Source: Microbacterium sp. YJN-G
GTDB taxonomy: Bacteria > Actinomycetota > Actinomycetes > Actinomycetales > Microbacteriaceae
Direction: 5' to 3'
NCBI RefSeq assembly: GCF_015040615.1
Contig: NZ_CP060403.1
Coordinates: forward strand, 1 to 64,000
Length of the DNA: 64,000 bases
Positions within the stretch are counted from its first letter, which is position 1. Every line of letters starts with the position of its first letter. The translations under genes were made by a program, and so were the position numbers. This document shows, piece after piece, positions 12,204 to 21,100 of the stretch. Under the pieces are notes generated by a model that saw only the letters and a program-made list of their open reading frames with translations, was not told the DNA's origin and did no database searches.

Positions 12204-13298
12204 TCAGGAGCGGGGCGCCGTGAGTTCGTCGCTGGTAGAGGGGGCGAGCTCGGTTGCTTCAAGCAGCGATGATCTGATTACCCATGCGCGAGTTGATCGT
12301 CCCTGTATGCGGACGACGGTTGTTCTGGTGTTGCTGACCGCTCGGTGCAGTAGGCCGCAGCTCTCGAGTTCCGCTCCCAGTGCGGCGGGCGAGATTCCCT
12401 CGGGGAACAGGATCGGGAGAGCGATGTTCGGGATGAGCAGTATCCGGTCGCGCTCGATGCGTCCCACGAGGGGGATGGCTGAGCGGTTGTTGCCGTCGTC
12501 GCCCTCGAAGCGCACACGGTCCTCACGGGTGGCGCTGATCAGTCTGTCACGCAGGTCAGTGACCATCCGGGGCGGGGTGGCCAGCTCGAACACAGCGGGG
12601 CGCTCGGTGGCGTCGCGGTATTCGGGGAGGGTGATTGTTGAGCCGAAGTCGCGGAGGAATCGTCGGAGGAGATCGAGCCCGAATGTGGAGGCGAGGTCCG
12701 CGGCTCCGGCCTGGTCGGAGTGCTCGTCTGGCCATGTCGAGAGGTACTCGTCATGGAGGGTATCTCGGTCCATCTGAGCAACCCACTCTTGAAAGGCGTG
12801 ACCCAGTTGGCGACGGGAGCCTCTCGCCTCTGGGCGGCTACTCTCGCGTAGAACCGATAGGGGGATGGGCTGGCGAATCGTCAATCGCCATAGGTAGTCA
12901 TCGACCTCGCCATGTGAGACGGGATCGCCTGCCATGACAAGCAGGCGGCGGCCTGGGGTGTGCAGGTGATCGTCGATCGCCGTGCTAAGTCGGGTGCGGA
13001 TCCGCGCGGTGGGGTTCAGGCGCGCGCTGACGTGGTCGATGAAGACCGGTTCCTTCGGCGCATCTGGACCTCCAGGGGCAGCCAGGTTCCCAGGCCAACC
13101 GGCGGGCTCAAGGAAGTCCACCATCTGCCGTGCAAGTGTCGACTTTCCCGAGCGGGGTGCTCCGGTGACGTACGCGACACCGGGGAACGGTGGCAGGGAG
13201 CAGCTGTATACGACTGCGCCGAGTAGGGGTAGTGCGACGTCGGGCTGATCTTCGACAACTAGCGAGTATCCCCGGTCCCACAGTTTGTCGACATCCAT
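12204..13298 (-). CDS. P-loop ATPase paired with the degenerate paralogue
   Basis: A 364-residue protein with an intact Walker A, VTGAPRSGKSTLARQM (about residues 44-59), and RRLLVMAGDP as a possible Walker B. The C-terminal third (LRDRLI...; VGRIERDRILLIPNIALPIL; TRAWVIRSSLL) is the winged-helix-like module also found in the next gene and in the primase-Tap ATPase region. The DNA upstream carries a dyad (GTGTAatgcTACAC) overlapping the expected ribosome-site region, and no good Shine-Dalgarno is visible, so expression may be leaderless or tightly controlled. A role with the replication protein is inferred from shared domains and proximity. Confidence 0.75.
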   Translation of the reverse strand: MDVDKLWDRGYSLVVEDQPDVALPLLGAVVYSCSLPPFPGVAYVTGAPRSGKSTLARQMVDFLEPAGWPGNLAAPGGPDAPKEPVFIDHVSARLNPTARIRTRLSTAIDDHLHTPGRRLLVMAGDPVSHGEVDDYLWRLTIRQPIPLSVLRESSRPEARGSRRQLGHAFQEWVAQMDRDTLHDEYLSTWPDEHSDQAGAADLASTFGLDLLRRFLRDFGSTITLPEYRDATERPAVFELATPPRMVTDLRDRLISATREDRVRFEGDDGNNRSAIPLVGRIERDRILLIPNIALPILFPEGISPAALGAELESCGLLHRAVSNTRTTVVRIQGRSTRAWVIRSSLLEATELAPSTSDELTAPRS

Positions 13299-13299
13299 G

Positions 13300-13331
13300 G
13301 TGTAATGCTACACGTATCAGTGGTGTAACGC
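13300..13331 (-). promoter_or_regulatory. Putative operator before the ATPase pair
   Basis: GTGTA-atgc-TACAC (13300-13313) is a perfect dyad just upstream of the ATG at 13298. A further TGGTGTAACGC at 13321 repeats TGGTGTAATGC at 13298 in direct orientation. Position suggests a repressor site. Confidence 0.45.
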
Positions 13332-13352
13332 GCCTGTATTGGGTGCTTCGTG

Positions 13353-13523
13353 TCAGGTGTCTGTTCGAATGGCGATGAGCTCGTGGCCTTCGGGGATCTG
13401 CGTCTCGAGCAGCTCGCGCGCCTCCTGGTAGCTGTTTGCCTCGACGGTGATCCGCTCGGTGGCGGTGCTGCGGATGGTCCCAATGACACGCATGGCGCGG
13501 ACCTTAGTCGGTGTCTCAGACAT
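13353..13523 (-). CDS. 56-residue protein at the end of the toxin-antitoxin operon
   Basis: The frame reads MSETPTKVRAMRVIGTIRST and continues through a strand-helix-strand pattern (TERITVEANSY; EARELLETQI; HELIAIRTDT). Its ATG overlaps the stop of the preceding 48-residue gene by eight bases, giving a four-gene chain of overlapping genes. Codon bias at third positions is strongly GC. I do not recognise the family; the fold pattern is like that of small DUF or dsRBD-like plasmid proteins, which is weak evidence. Confidence 0.6.
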   Translation of the reverse strand: MSETPTKVRAMRVIGTIRSTATERITVEANSYQEARELLETQIPEGHELIAIRTDT

Positions 13524-13662
13524 CGACGCGCTCGTACTCCGAGACTCGCTCGCCAGAGTCGGCCGCGATCTCGGATGACATGATCTCAGCGCTCATCTCG
13601 TCCAGGCCTTGGTCGATGAACTGCTCGTACAGCTCGGCCTCGAGCGGTCCCCGGCGGCTCAT
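13516..13662 (-). CDS. 48-residue acidic protein in the toxin-antitoxin operon
   Basis: The frame starts MSRRGPLEAELYEQFIDQG and ends SEYERVDV. It is strongly acidic and helical in character. The ATG overlaps the TGA of the RHH antitoxin gene (ATGA) and its end overlaps the next 56-residue gene. Its function is unknown; acidic mini-proteins in such operons may be extra antitoxins, but that is a guess. Confidence 0.55.
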   Translation of the reverse strand: MSRRGPLEAELYEQFIDQGLDEMSAEIMSSEIAADSGERVSEYERVDV

Positions 13663-14024
13663 GCGCTGGCCTGCAGATGCCGTTGCACGTACTCGTCGAG
13701 TGCTGCCCGGACGACGTCGGAGTCGCTCTTCATCCCCAGTTGGGCGCGCAGCTGGTCGACTTCGCGCTTGCGGGTCGGGGTGACGCGGGTGCGGATCGTC
13801 GGGGAGGAGCCGGCGCCTGCTGCCGTCCCTCCCACGCGGGGCCGTCCACCGACCGCTCGTGCGACGGCCTGTGTGCTTCCGAGGGCGTCGAGGAGCATCT
13901 GCTGCCCGATGGCTGCCGCGTCGGCGCCGTGGGCGCTCTCCCCCGGCGTCGACGCGCCGGTGGGCTGTTCCTCGAGCGCGGCGAGGGCGGCGTAGCGTTC
14001 CTGGTCCTTCTTGCTGAGGGTCAT
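13659..14024 (-). CDS. RHH-type antitoxin (BrnA-like role)
   Basis: A 121-residue protein. The C-terminal part, RTRVTPTRKREVDQLRAQLG then SDSDVVRAALDEYVQRHL, matches a ribbon-helix-helix DNA-binding domain. The N-terminal about 75 residues are Ala/Gly-rich and probably disordered, the part that would wrap a toxin. Its ATG overlaps the stop of the BrnT-like gene by four bases, and the toxin-first order is that of brnTA loci. The pair probably autoregulates. Note that BrnA proteins usually carry the RHH at the C-terminus, as here. Confidence 0.68.
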   Translation of the reverse strand: MTLSKKDQERYAALAALEEQPTGASTPGESAHGADAAAIGQQMLLDALGSTQAVARAVGGRPRVGGTAAGAGSSPTIRTRVTPTRKREVDQLRAQLGMKSDSDVVRAALDEYVQRHLQASA

Positions 14025-14299
14025 CCGATCTCCTCCTCCATCTGTCGGCGGTAGTAGGCACCCAGCGGCATGACGTGGTAGACGACGAAGTTGCCGCCGG
14101 GCTTGAGTTCAATGAGCACTTCGATCAGCCGATCGGTCTGCGCGTGTTGCGGGCCGACGAAGACGCGACGCTGGTTGCGGGAGTCTCCTTCGTTGATCTT
14201 GACCTTGGTGCTCGTGTAGATCGCGTTCTGCATGGCGTAGAGCGCATCGGCGTGGGGAATGTCGTGCTTGTCAGCTGACTTCGGCCACTCGATCCCCAT
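14021..14299 (-). CDS. BrnT-like RelE-fold toxin
   Basis: A 92-residue protein. The start MGIEWPKSADKHDI resembles the family opening (two-residue IEW then Lys and His), followed by a central RRVFVGPQHAQTDRLIEVL strand pair and a C-terminal VVYHVMPLGAYYRRQMEEE that parallels the RxISAR....ER.YE end of BrnT ribonucleases. BrnT toxins cleave mRNA. I use the ATG at 14299; the longer frame upstream runs through low-quality sequence. It is the first gene of a four-gene overlapping operon. Toxicity is inferred. Confidence 0.65.
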   Translation of the reverse strand: MGIEWPKSADKHDIPHADALYAMQNAIYTSTKVKINEGDSRNQRRVFVGPQHAQTDRLIEVLIELKPGGNFVVYHVMPLGAYYRRQMEEEIG

Positions 14300-14389
14300 A
14301 CAGGTATTGTGCCACAAAACGTAGCCCCAGGGGAGGTCGCCTGTGGAGAGATGGCCCGCGCGATCGGGCTGGGGGCGTAGCGTCGCGGA

Positions 14390-14554
14390 ATGGTCGACGA
14401 CGGACTGGCGATCGGCGTTCAGCCGCACTGCTGCGGCGTAGTGATGCGCGATCGCCCCGGCGTGCTGGTGTGCGTGGTGTGCAGCCGCGAGGACGTGCTG
14501 CGAACGGTGCCCGCTCCCCCGGTCTTCGTCGGCGCGAGCATCCATGGAGGGTGA
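14390..14554 (+). CDS. 54-residue cysteine-rich small protein
   Basis: Plus-strand frame starting MVDDGLAIGVQPHCCGVVMR and ending SIHGG. Cys14/Cys15 and a CVVC pair at about 28-31 could bind zinc. It is divergent from the BrnT-like gene (ATG 90 bases away) and converges on the gene ending at 14558. No good Shine-Dalgarno is present, although gcgtcgcgga precedes the ATG, so it is uncertain. Confidence 0.4.
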   Translation: MVDDGLAIGVQPHCCGVVMRDRPGVLVCVVCSREDVLRTVPAPPVFVGASIHGG

Positions 14555-14557
14555 TCC

Positions 14558-15439
14558 CTACCTCGAGCTCGTCGTGACCTCGATGAGACGGGGTGTGATC
14601 GCTGCCGGCGCCGGAGTGATCGGGTGCTCGCTGAACTCGGCCGGCCCGGCTTCACGCCAGATGATCCGTCGCTCGCTGCACCAGGCGCAGTGCCCTGCCC
14701 AGTGGTACGGATCGGCGTTGTGCAGCCTGGTGCGCAGCGGCACCGCGTAGGGGCTCTGGATGCCGGCGCGCCACCGGATGTGCGGGTGGAGCTCGGCCGC
14801 GGCAAGGTACAGGCGTCGGCCGATGCCGAGACCCGCGTACAGCTCCCATCGGTTGCCGTCATCGTGGGGGTTGTCGGGGTTGATCGACGGGATGTCGTAG
14901 GGCTTGGAGAACACGTCGCCGAGCCCGTCGACGGGATCAACGGCGAAGCGGCCGCGCAGCCCGCTCGCGGCATGCTGCAGCACGACCATCGGATCCCCGT
15001 CCGGCGTCGTGGTGCGCAGCAAGTAGATCGTGGGGTCGTCGACCACACGCCTGACCCGGTCGACGTTCTCGCGCGCGATCTGCTCCGCGGCCGCGGCGGT
15101 GAGCAGCGGGTGGAGCAGCTCATCGTCACCGGCCTGCAGAACCGCCTCGGCCGCGGCCTCCTCAGCGAGGCCGGGAAGTCGCTCGAGCAGGCGCGGATGC
15201 CACTCGTTGGAGTGTCGGGAGGTTCGGGCCCAAGCGTTCGCGATCTCGGTGCGCAGCAGCTCGCGCGCCCACCGCTGCGCAACCGCCTCGAGGCCATCGC
15301 TCTCCTCGAGCTCGCGGAGCCGGCCGAGCGCTCGTCGACGCGACCACCAGCCCGCGGCCGCGACCTCGCGCCGCGCATGCCGGCGATCCAGCACGCGCCG
15401 TAGGTACTCCCCCTCGGGGCTGTAGTACTCGCCCGACAC
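14558..15439 (-). CDS. Hypothetical protein with C-terminal CxxC
   Basis: A 293-residue protein with a GTG start directly following what was the stop of the DUF1016 gene before the IS insertion. The first about 110 residues are helical and charged; the centre (TIYLLRTTTPDGDPMVVLQH) looks like a beta-rich domain; near the C-terminus HWAGHCAWCSERRI offers a CxxC with flanking His, a possible zinc knuckle. I do not recognise it. It was the distal gene of an operon with the DUF1016 nuclease; the IS481-type insertion now separates them and may be polar. Confidence 0.65.
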   Translation of the reverse strand: MSGEYYSPEGEYLRRVLDRRHARREVAAAGWWSRRRALGRLRELEESDGLEAVAQRWARELLRTEIANAWARTSRHSNEWHPRLLERLPGLAEEAAAEAVLQAGDDELLHPLLTAAAAEQIARENVDRVRRVVDDPTIYLLRTTTPDGDPMVVLQHAASGLRGRFAVDPVDGLGDVFSKPYDIPSINPDNPHDDGNRWELYAGLGIGRRLYLAAAELHPHIRWRAGIQSPYAVPLRTRLHNADPYHWAGHCAWCSERRIIWREAGPAEFSEHPITPAPAAITPRLIEVTTSSR

Positions 15440-15466
15440 TCACTCGTCCCCCGCGTCACGGGCTAG

Positions 15467-16531
15467 CTGTACTGACCCGGATCGTTGTTGACGTAGGAGA
15501 AGCCTCCGGTGTCGAGTTGGAGCTGTCTAGTTCTGCAGCTCGAACACACGGAGGCTTCTCGTGTCCCACGCTAATGCCCGGCTCACTCCGGCCGGCAGGT
15601 TGATCATGGTTCAGCGCATCCAGTCGGGGCGTGCGGTCGCTCATGTCGCGGCGGAGATGGGGATCTCGCGCACGGCGGCGTGGCGGTGGTGGCGCAGGTT
15701 CCGCGAGCACGGCCCGGCGGGTCTGGTGGACCGGTCGAGCGTCGCTCATTCGCATCCCCGTCGGACGGCGGCATGCGTGGAGACCCGGGTGCGGATCATG
15801 CGTCATCTGACCCGCCGCGGCCCGATGTTCATCGCGGGCAAGCTCGGCCTGCAAGCCTCGACCGTGGGGCGGGTGCTGCGCCGGCACGAGGTGCCGCTGC
15901 TGCGCGAGCTGGATCCGGTCACGGGGACGGTGATCCGCGCGACCCGTCGGTCCGCGAAACGCTACGAGCACGACCATCCTGGGTCGCTGATCCACGTGGA
16001 TGTGAAGAAGCTCGGCCGTATCCCCGACGGCGGTGGATGGCGTCTGCATGGCCGTGGCGAACGCCCGAATCGGCATCGCGGTGCGGGTTATGACTATGTC
16101 CACACCGTCATCGACGACCACTCCCGCGTCGCCTATGCCGAGATCCACGACGACGAGAAAGGCGCGACCGCGGCGGCGGTCCTGGAGCGGGCCATCGCGT
16201 TCTACTCCGCTCTCGGGGTCACGGTCGAACGGGTCATCAGCGACAACGCGTTCGCCTACCGACACTCCACCGCGTTCCGCGCTGTGATCGACGCTCACGG
16301 CATCGCACAGAAGTTCATCCGACCGCACTGCCCCTGGACGAACGGGAAAGTCGAACGCCTCAACCGAACCCTCGCGACCGAGTGGGCCTACGCCCAGCCC
16401 TGGACCTCAAACGATGATCGCCGACAAGGATTGACGGCCTGGCTCGACCACTACAACCTAGACAGGCACCATCTCGGCATCGGAGGCCACCCACCCATCG
16501 ACCGAATCAACAACGGTCGAGGTCAGTACAG
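15467..16531 (+). mobile_element. IS481-family insertion sequence
   Basis: A 1065-bp element with terminal inverted repeats CTGTACTGACC at both ends; similarity continues inward to GTTGTTGA. It is flanked by a CTAG duplication (15463-15466 and 16532-16535). One transposase gene fills it. It lies within the last few codons of a DUF1016 nuclease gene. Confidence 0.92.
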
Positions 16532-16535
16532 CTAG
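15561..16535 (+). CDS. IS481-family DDE transposase
   Basis: A 324-residue protein. The N-terminal HTH (IQSGRAVAHVAAEMGISRTAAWRWWRRF broken over two helices) is followed by an rve/DDE core: HVDVKK (first Asp, near residue 146), ISDNAFAY (second Asp, near 231) and GKVERLNRTL (Glu, near 267). Length is usual for the family. The TAG stop codon is not within the element: it comes from the CTAG target duplication at the right flank, so the gene depends on its target site for termination. The start is GTG/ATG at 15561, preceded by a GGAGGC ribosome site. Confidence 0.93.
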   Translation: MSHANARLTPAGRLIMVQRIQSGRAVAHVAAEMGISRTAAWRWWRRFREHGPAGLVDRSSVAHSHPRRTAACVETRVRIMRHLTRRGPMFIAGKLGLQASTVGRVLRRHEVPLLRELDPVTGTVIRATRRSAKRYEHDHPGSLIHVDVKKLGRIPDGGGWRLHGRGERPNRHRGAGYDYVHTVIDDHSRVAYAEIHDDEKGATAAAVLERAIAFYSALGVTVERVISDNAFAYRHSTAFRAVIDAHGIAQKFIRPHCPWTNGKVERLNRTLATEWAYAQPWTSNDDRRQGLTAWLDHYNLDRHHLGIGGHPPIDRINNGRGQYS

Positions 16536-17546
16536 CTCGTCGGCGAAGGCCCGAGTGATCGCCGCTTCGTCGGGGAGCGCCTTCTGGTCGGCCTCGTCGA
16601 GTTGGTACCGGCTGACTGCGACCGGCGACGTTGTCGAGGCGAGCGCATAGCGGACGACTGTGTCGTTCTTGCCGGCGACCAGCAGGATCCCGAGCGTGGG
16701 AAGGTGCTTCTCACGGATGCGGTAGAGGTCGTCGACGACCGCGACGTAGAAGCCGAGCTGGCCGGCGTCTGCCGGGGTGAACTTGGTGGTCTTGAGCTCG
16801 ACGACGACGTATCGCAGCTGCTCGACGTGGAAGAACAACAGGTCGATGTAGAAGTCATCGCCGTCGATCTCGACGTGCACCTGGCGACCCACGAACGCGA
16901 ATCCGGGTCCGAGCTCCTGCATGGTCTGCAGGATCCGGTCGACCATGCGCTGCTCGAGCTCGCGTTCCGATGCATCCCCGTCGACGGCGAGGAACTGCAG
17001 CGCGTAGGGATCCTTCGTGATCTCCTGCGCCTGGTCAGAGTCGAGTCGTTCGAGCGCGCCGGCGAAGTTCGTAGGTGCTGCCGCCTCCCGCTCATGCAGC
17101 CGAGTCGTGATCTGGTGGGCGAGCACAGGCCGCGACCATCCGTGGTGCGCATCTTTTCCGGCGTACCAATCGCGCAACTCCTGGTCGTCGAGCTTGTCGA
17201 GCAGCTCGATCACGTGTCCCCACGGCAATTCGCCAACGGGTCGTTGGCGAATTGAATCGAGGTCCGGCCACGCCTCCGCGAAGCGGCGCATGTACCGCAA
17301 GTTCGCCGGCGAGAACCCCTTCATCGAGGGGAACTCGGCGCGGAGATCCTTCGCGAGCCGATCCAGGACGTTGGTGCCCCAGGCCTCCTGAGATCGTCGG
17401 GCACGGATCGTCTGGCCAAGATGCCACCACAGCTGCAGCAGCTCGTTGTTGGCTCTGCGCTGAACCCGCAGTCGTGCGGCGTGCACACGCTGCTTGAGCT
17501 CCTCGAGCGTCGAGGCGTCGTCGTCGGGCACCAGGTCGCTCATCAC
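16458..17546 (-). CDS. DUF1016 (YhcG-type) PD-(D/E)XK nuclease, C-terminus altered by IS
   Basis: A 362-residue protein. The N-terminal half is a DUF1016 helical domain (WWHLGQTIRARR; FSPANLRYMRRFAEAW). The C-terminal half is a PD-(D/E)XK fold with FYIDLLFFH (Asp) and YVVVELKTTKF (ExK). Such proteins occur in defence or mobile contexts. The native end was RAFADEL followed by ARDAGDE and a stop, as can be reconstructed across the IS481 insertion (15467-16531). The present frame reads instead into the element and gains about 24 foreign residues. The nuclease core is untouched, so activity may remain. Confidence 0.88.
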   Translation of the reverse strand: MMSDLVPDDDASTLEELKQRVHAARLRVQRRANNELLQLWWHLGQTIRARRSQEAWGTNVLDRLAKDLRAEFPSMKGFSPANLRYMRRFAEAWPDLDSIRQRPVGELPWGHVIELLDKLDDQELRDWYAGKDAHHGWSRPVLAHQITTRLHEREAAAPTNFAGALERLDSDQAQEITKDPYALQFLAVDGDASERELEQRMVDRILQTMQELGPGFAFVGRQVHVEIDGDDFYIDLLFFHVEQLRYVVVELKTTKFTPADAGQLGFYVAVVDDLYRIREKHLPTLGILLVAGKNDTVVRYALASTTSPVAVSRYQLDEADQKALPDEAAITRAFADELAVLTSTVVDSVDGWVASDAEMVPV

Positions 17547-17555
17547 GGTGCCCCC

Positions 17556-18158
17556 TCAGTTGGCGATCGCCGCAGCGATCGCCACGATCGCACCGGCGGC
17601 GATCATGTAGGGGCCGAACGGGAGATCCGTGCTCTGGTGGCCGCGGCCGCGGCGCACTGCCGCGATGACCGCGTGCGGGAACGCGAGAACGTAGGCGAGC
17701 GCGATCGCTACGAACGGGAGGTACCAGGTGTGCCAGCCGGTGAGCAGTCCGACGCTGAGGGCGAGCTTGACGTCCCCGAACCCGACCTGCCCGGCCAGTC
17801 CGATCGCGGCCAGCAGAATGGCGAGCCCGATCGCGCCGCTGATCGCGGCGATCGCTTCGGCGCCGGCGCCGGCGGTGAGAGCGAGGGCTAGGACGGCGCC
17901 GGTGAGGACCGCGGCGAGGGTGAGGGTGAGCGTGTCCGGCAGGCGACGCTCCTGCAGGTCTGTGCGCGTCAGGAACGCCCCATAGGCGGCGTAGACGGCG
18001 ATCATGGCCCAACCGCCCACCGTGAGGCGCAGATCGGGGCTCAGAGGCGCTGTGAGGGCCGCTGAGAGCGCGAAGCCCCCCAGAACTGCGAGCGGGTACC
18101 GCAACGCCGGGTATCGTCGCGCACGCACGCTCTGGGGAGCCTCGCGGGTCGTGGTCAT
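17556..18158 (-). CDS. Type IV prepilin peptidase (A24, TadV/FppA type)
   Basis: A 200-residue membrane protein with about six hydrophobic segments. The two catalytic aspartates of A24 peptidases are visible in RTDLQERRLPD (about residues 65-75) and GFGDVKL (about 126-132). It lacks the N-terminal methylase domain, as in Tad systems. It cleaves the leader of Flp-type pilins at the membrane. The stop of the LysM-BTAD gene lies two bases upstream, so it is the last gene of the pilus operon that starts at 24626. No counterpart is seen with the second Tad cluster, which it may also serve. Confidence 0.9.
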   Translation of the reverse strand: MTTTREAPQSVRARRYPALRYPLAVLGGFALSAALTAPLSPDLRLTVGGWAMIAVYAAYGAFLTRTDLQERRLPDTLTLTLAAVLTGAVLALALTAGAGAEAIAAISGAIGLAILLAAIGLAGQVGFGDVKLALSVGLLTGWHTWYLPFVAIALAYVLAFPHAVIAAVRRGRGHQSTDLPFGPYMIAAGAIVAIAAAIAN

Positions 18159-18160
18159 GA

Positions 18161-21100
18161 TCAGCTGGCCATCGCGTGCCGCTGGCGCAGCTGCGTGATG
18201 AGCTTCTGCGTCTCGGGTTCGGGCTCGTAGTCCTCGTCGACGGCGGCAAGGCTCTGCTCGAGCTGGGTGATCAGACGCTCGACGCCGGCGTGGTCGCCGG
18301 CCTGGTGCTCGGCGCGCAGCCCGTCGCGCCAGAAGACCTCGTTGACGGGGTCGACCATGCGGCCGATCGCGGAGGCGAGGCGTGCGTGGCGGACCTTGCC
18401 GGTGGACAGGCTGCGGGTGGCTACCTCATGGGCGACGTCGCCGATGGTCGCGATCATCTCGTTGCGCAGCCGGTCGGCGAACACGTAGCGCTTGTCGGGG
18501 ACGCCGCTGATGGGCTGTCCCTTGACGAGCTCGAGCGCAGCGAGCAGTCGGTCGGTGGGGGTGTCGGAGATCTCGTCACCGATGAGACCGAGGAAGTCCT
18601 GCCAGTCGGAGCGGACGTCCTCGTGCAGCCGGTACTCCCCCGTCGTCACGAGCGGCACATAGAGCTCGCCGTCATCGTTCTGTCCGAGCCAGCGGCGGGT
18701 CTTGGAGGTCAGCCCGTTGCGGTCGTCGTTGGCTTTCTTGCCCGAGGCGATCTGGCCGGGCCAGAACACGGCGTGTACCTGCTCGGCGGTGGCGTTCGGG
18801 TTCACCGACAAGAACGCGACCAGCTCGGTTCCCTTGCGGATTGCCGATCGCCACTGCGCGGCGGTGTTCGGGTTCACCGGCGCCTCTCCGCGCGCACCGC
18901 GAACCTCGACGGGTCCGAGCAGCTGCAGGTACGGCCCACGGTGCAGCGGTGTGATCGCCGCGAGCGGCTCGTCGTGCTCGGCCGCAGCCTCCTCGTCGAC
19001 CAGGTCGACCGTGACGGTCTCCGCCGGCTCCTCGTCGACGGCGGCGGGTGCTGCCTCGTCCGCCTCGGAGATCTCCGCCTCCGTCTCGGCGGCGACGGGC
19101 TCGGAGATCTTGACGTCGGGCTCGTCGACGAGCGGGAGCTGCTCGGCTTCGACCTCGTCGGCTTCGACTGCGGCGGCGGGGATCTCGTCGAGCTCGAGTT
19201 CGTCGTCGAGCGCGACGCCGGTAGCGGCGCCCTCTGTGGCGACGTCGAACAGCGCGAGGATCTCGTTGTACTCGCGTGCGCCGACCAGCTGCGGGGTGAT
19301 CGGGATGGCGACGCCGGTGCCGGGGATCTCGAGCTGAGCTCGGCGGTCCTCGGTGAGTGCCAGGTTCCAGCTGCCCGTCAGGTGGCCGGCGCTGACAGCT
19401 GCGATACCCACACGCGGGATCCGGGTGACCAGCTCGCTGATGGCTTCACGGGTGGCTTCGTCCGGGTTGTCGCCGAGGATGATGATCTCCGGCGCCCAGG
19501 CCTCCGCATCCGCTCCGGTAGTGCGTGCCTGCTCGAGCCCGTCGACGCCGAGCTCAGCGAGAGCAGCTTCGACCGCCGCGGCCTGTCCGTGCAGGTTGCG
19601 CAGCAGCGTCTCGGTGTCCTCGACGTGACGCACGCGGCCGCTGCCGAGCGCGAGCGGGAGGCGATCGCCGACGCCGACGAGGGTGACCTGGACGTCCTCA
19701 GACCAGGTGTTCGCGGCGAGCTCGATCGCGATGGCGGTGAGTACGCCCTGGCGCAGCTCTCCGGTGGCGCCGGTGACGTTGAGCGCACCGATCCGCTCGA
19801 GGTCGACGAAGATGTGCCCGTTGTTGTCGTCGTGGCCGAGCATGACCAGCGCCGGGTACGGCGCGGACGGGACCGTGTCGAGAGGCTCGAGGTCGGTCAG
19901 CGCGACCATCCAGGCGAGCTTGTCTTCGGGGTCGTATTGGGTGAACGGTGCCGGAAGGTCGGTCGGCTCGTCGAGGTAGACGGCGACCGAGCTCTCGTCG
20001 AGGCGGAGGGCGTACAGCGCGGGGAGCCGGCTGCCGGTTTCCTGCGCCCACACGGCCAGGTGGCGCAGGGCTGCGTCGACAGCCTCGGCCCCCAGCGGGT
20101 TCTCCACGGCGCGCAGCTCGAGCTCCACGGAGGACACCGTCTCGTCAGGCATCGCGATCCGCTGGCGGGGCTTGCGGTCGCGGCGCTGCTTGAGCCGCCG
20201 CCAGCCGAGGAGGGTGAGGAGGCCGGCGGCGAGTGTGGCGCCGATGCCTCCGATGGTGGCGACCTGGAAGTAGTCCTCGATGCCGCTCGTATCGTCCTCG
20301 TCGACGTCGACGGCCGCGGACGGAGCTGCAGCCTCGTCGACGGGCGCCTCGTCGGCGGGCGCCTGGGTGGCATCCGTGGTGAACCCCAGACCGCTCGTGG
20401 CCTCGTCCTCGGCCGCGGCATCCGCACCTGACGCGCCAGCGCCTTCGTCAGCGCCGCCGCCAGTACCCGCGGCACCAGCACCCTCGTCTGCGTCGACGTC
20501 GACGGCGCCAGCAGCGCCCTCGTCCGTGTCGATCGAGCCAGTGCTGCCGGTGGTGCCGTCCGCGTCGTCAGTCGGAGCGGCGGGGACGACGGTGGCCACG
20601 GGGATGTTGACCTGCTGGCCGGGGTAGATCCAGTTCGGGTCGGTGATGGTGCCGCCGCCGGGCTGAGCGATGTCCTTCGAGGCCTCGAAGATCTCGGGGT
20701 AGCGGGCATCATCGCCGAGCTCCTCGGCCGCGATGTCCCACAGGGTGTCGCCGGAGACGATGTCACGCTGCTCGTAGGTGATCTCGGTGACCGTCTCCGC
20801 TTCGGCACTGGCAGGCGCGGCCGCGGCATCCGCTGCGGCCGGTACGACGGCGTCTGCAGGCAGGGTGAGCACCCATCCCTCCTGTAGCCATCCCGACGCG
20901 GTCAGCGCTCCCCCATCGGCCTGCTGCACACCGAGGTTGAGCGCGGAGATCTCCGCAGCGCGGCTGCGGTCGCCCAGCGTGCTCTCTGCGATCCGGGCGA
21001 GTGTGTCCGTTCCCGTCACCACGTACTGCGGGCCTGCCTCGACGACGGGGGCCTCCTCAGCCGCGGCCTCGGTGGGCGCGACCGAGACGACGGAGGCGCT

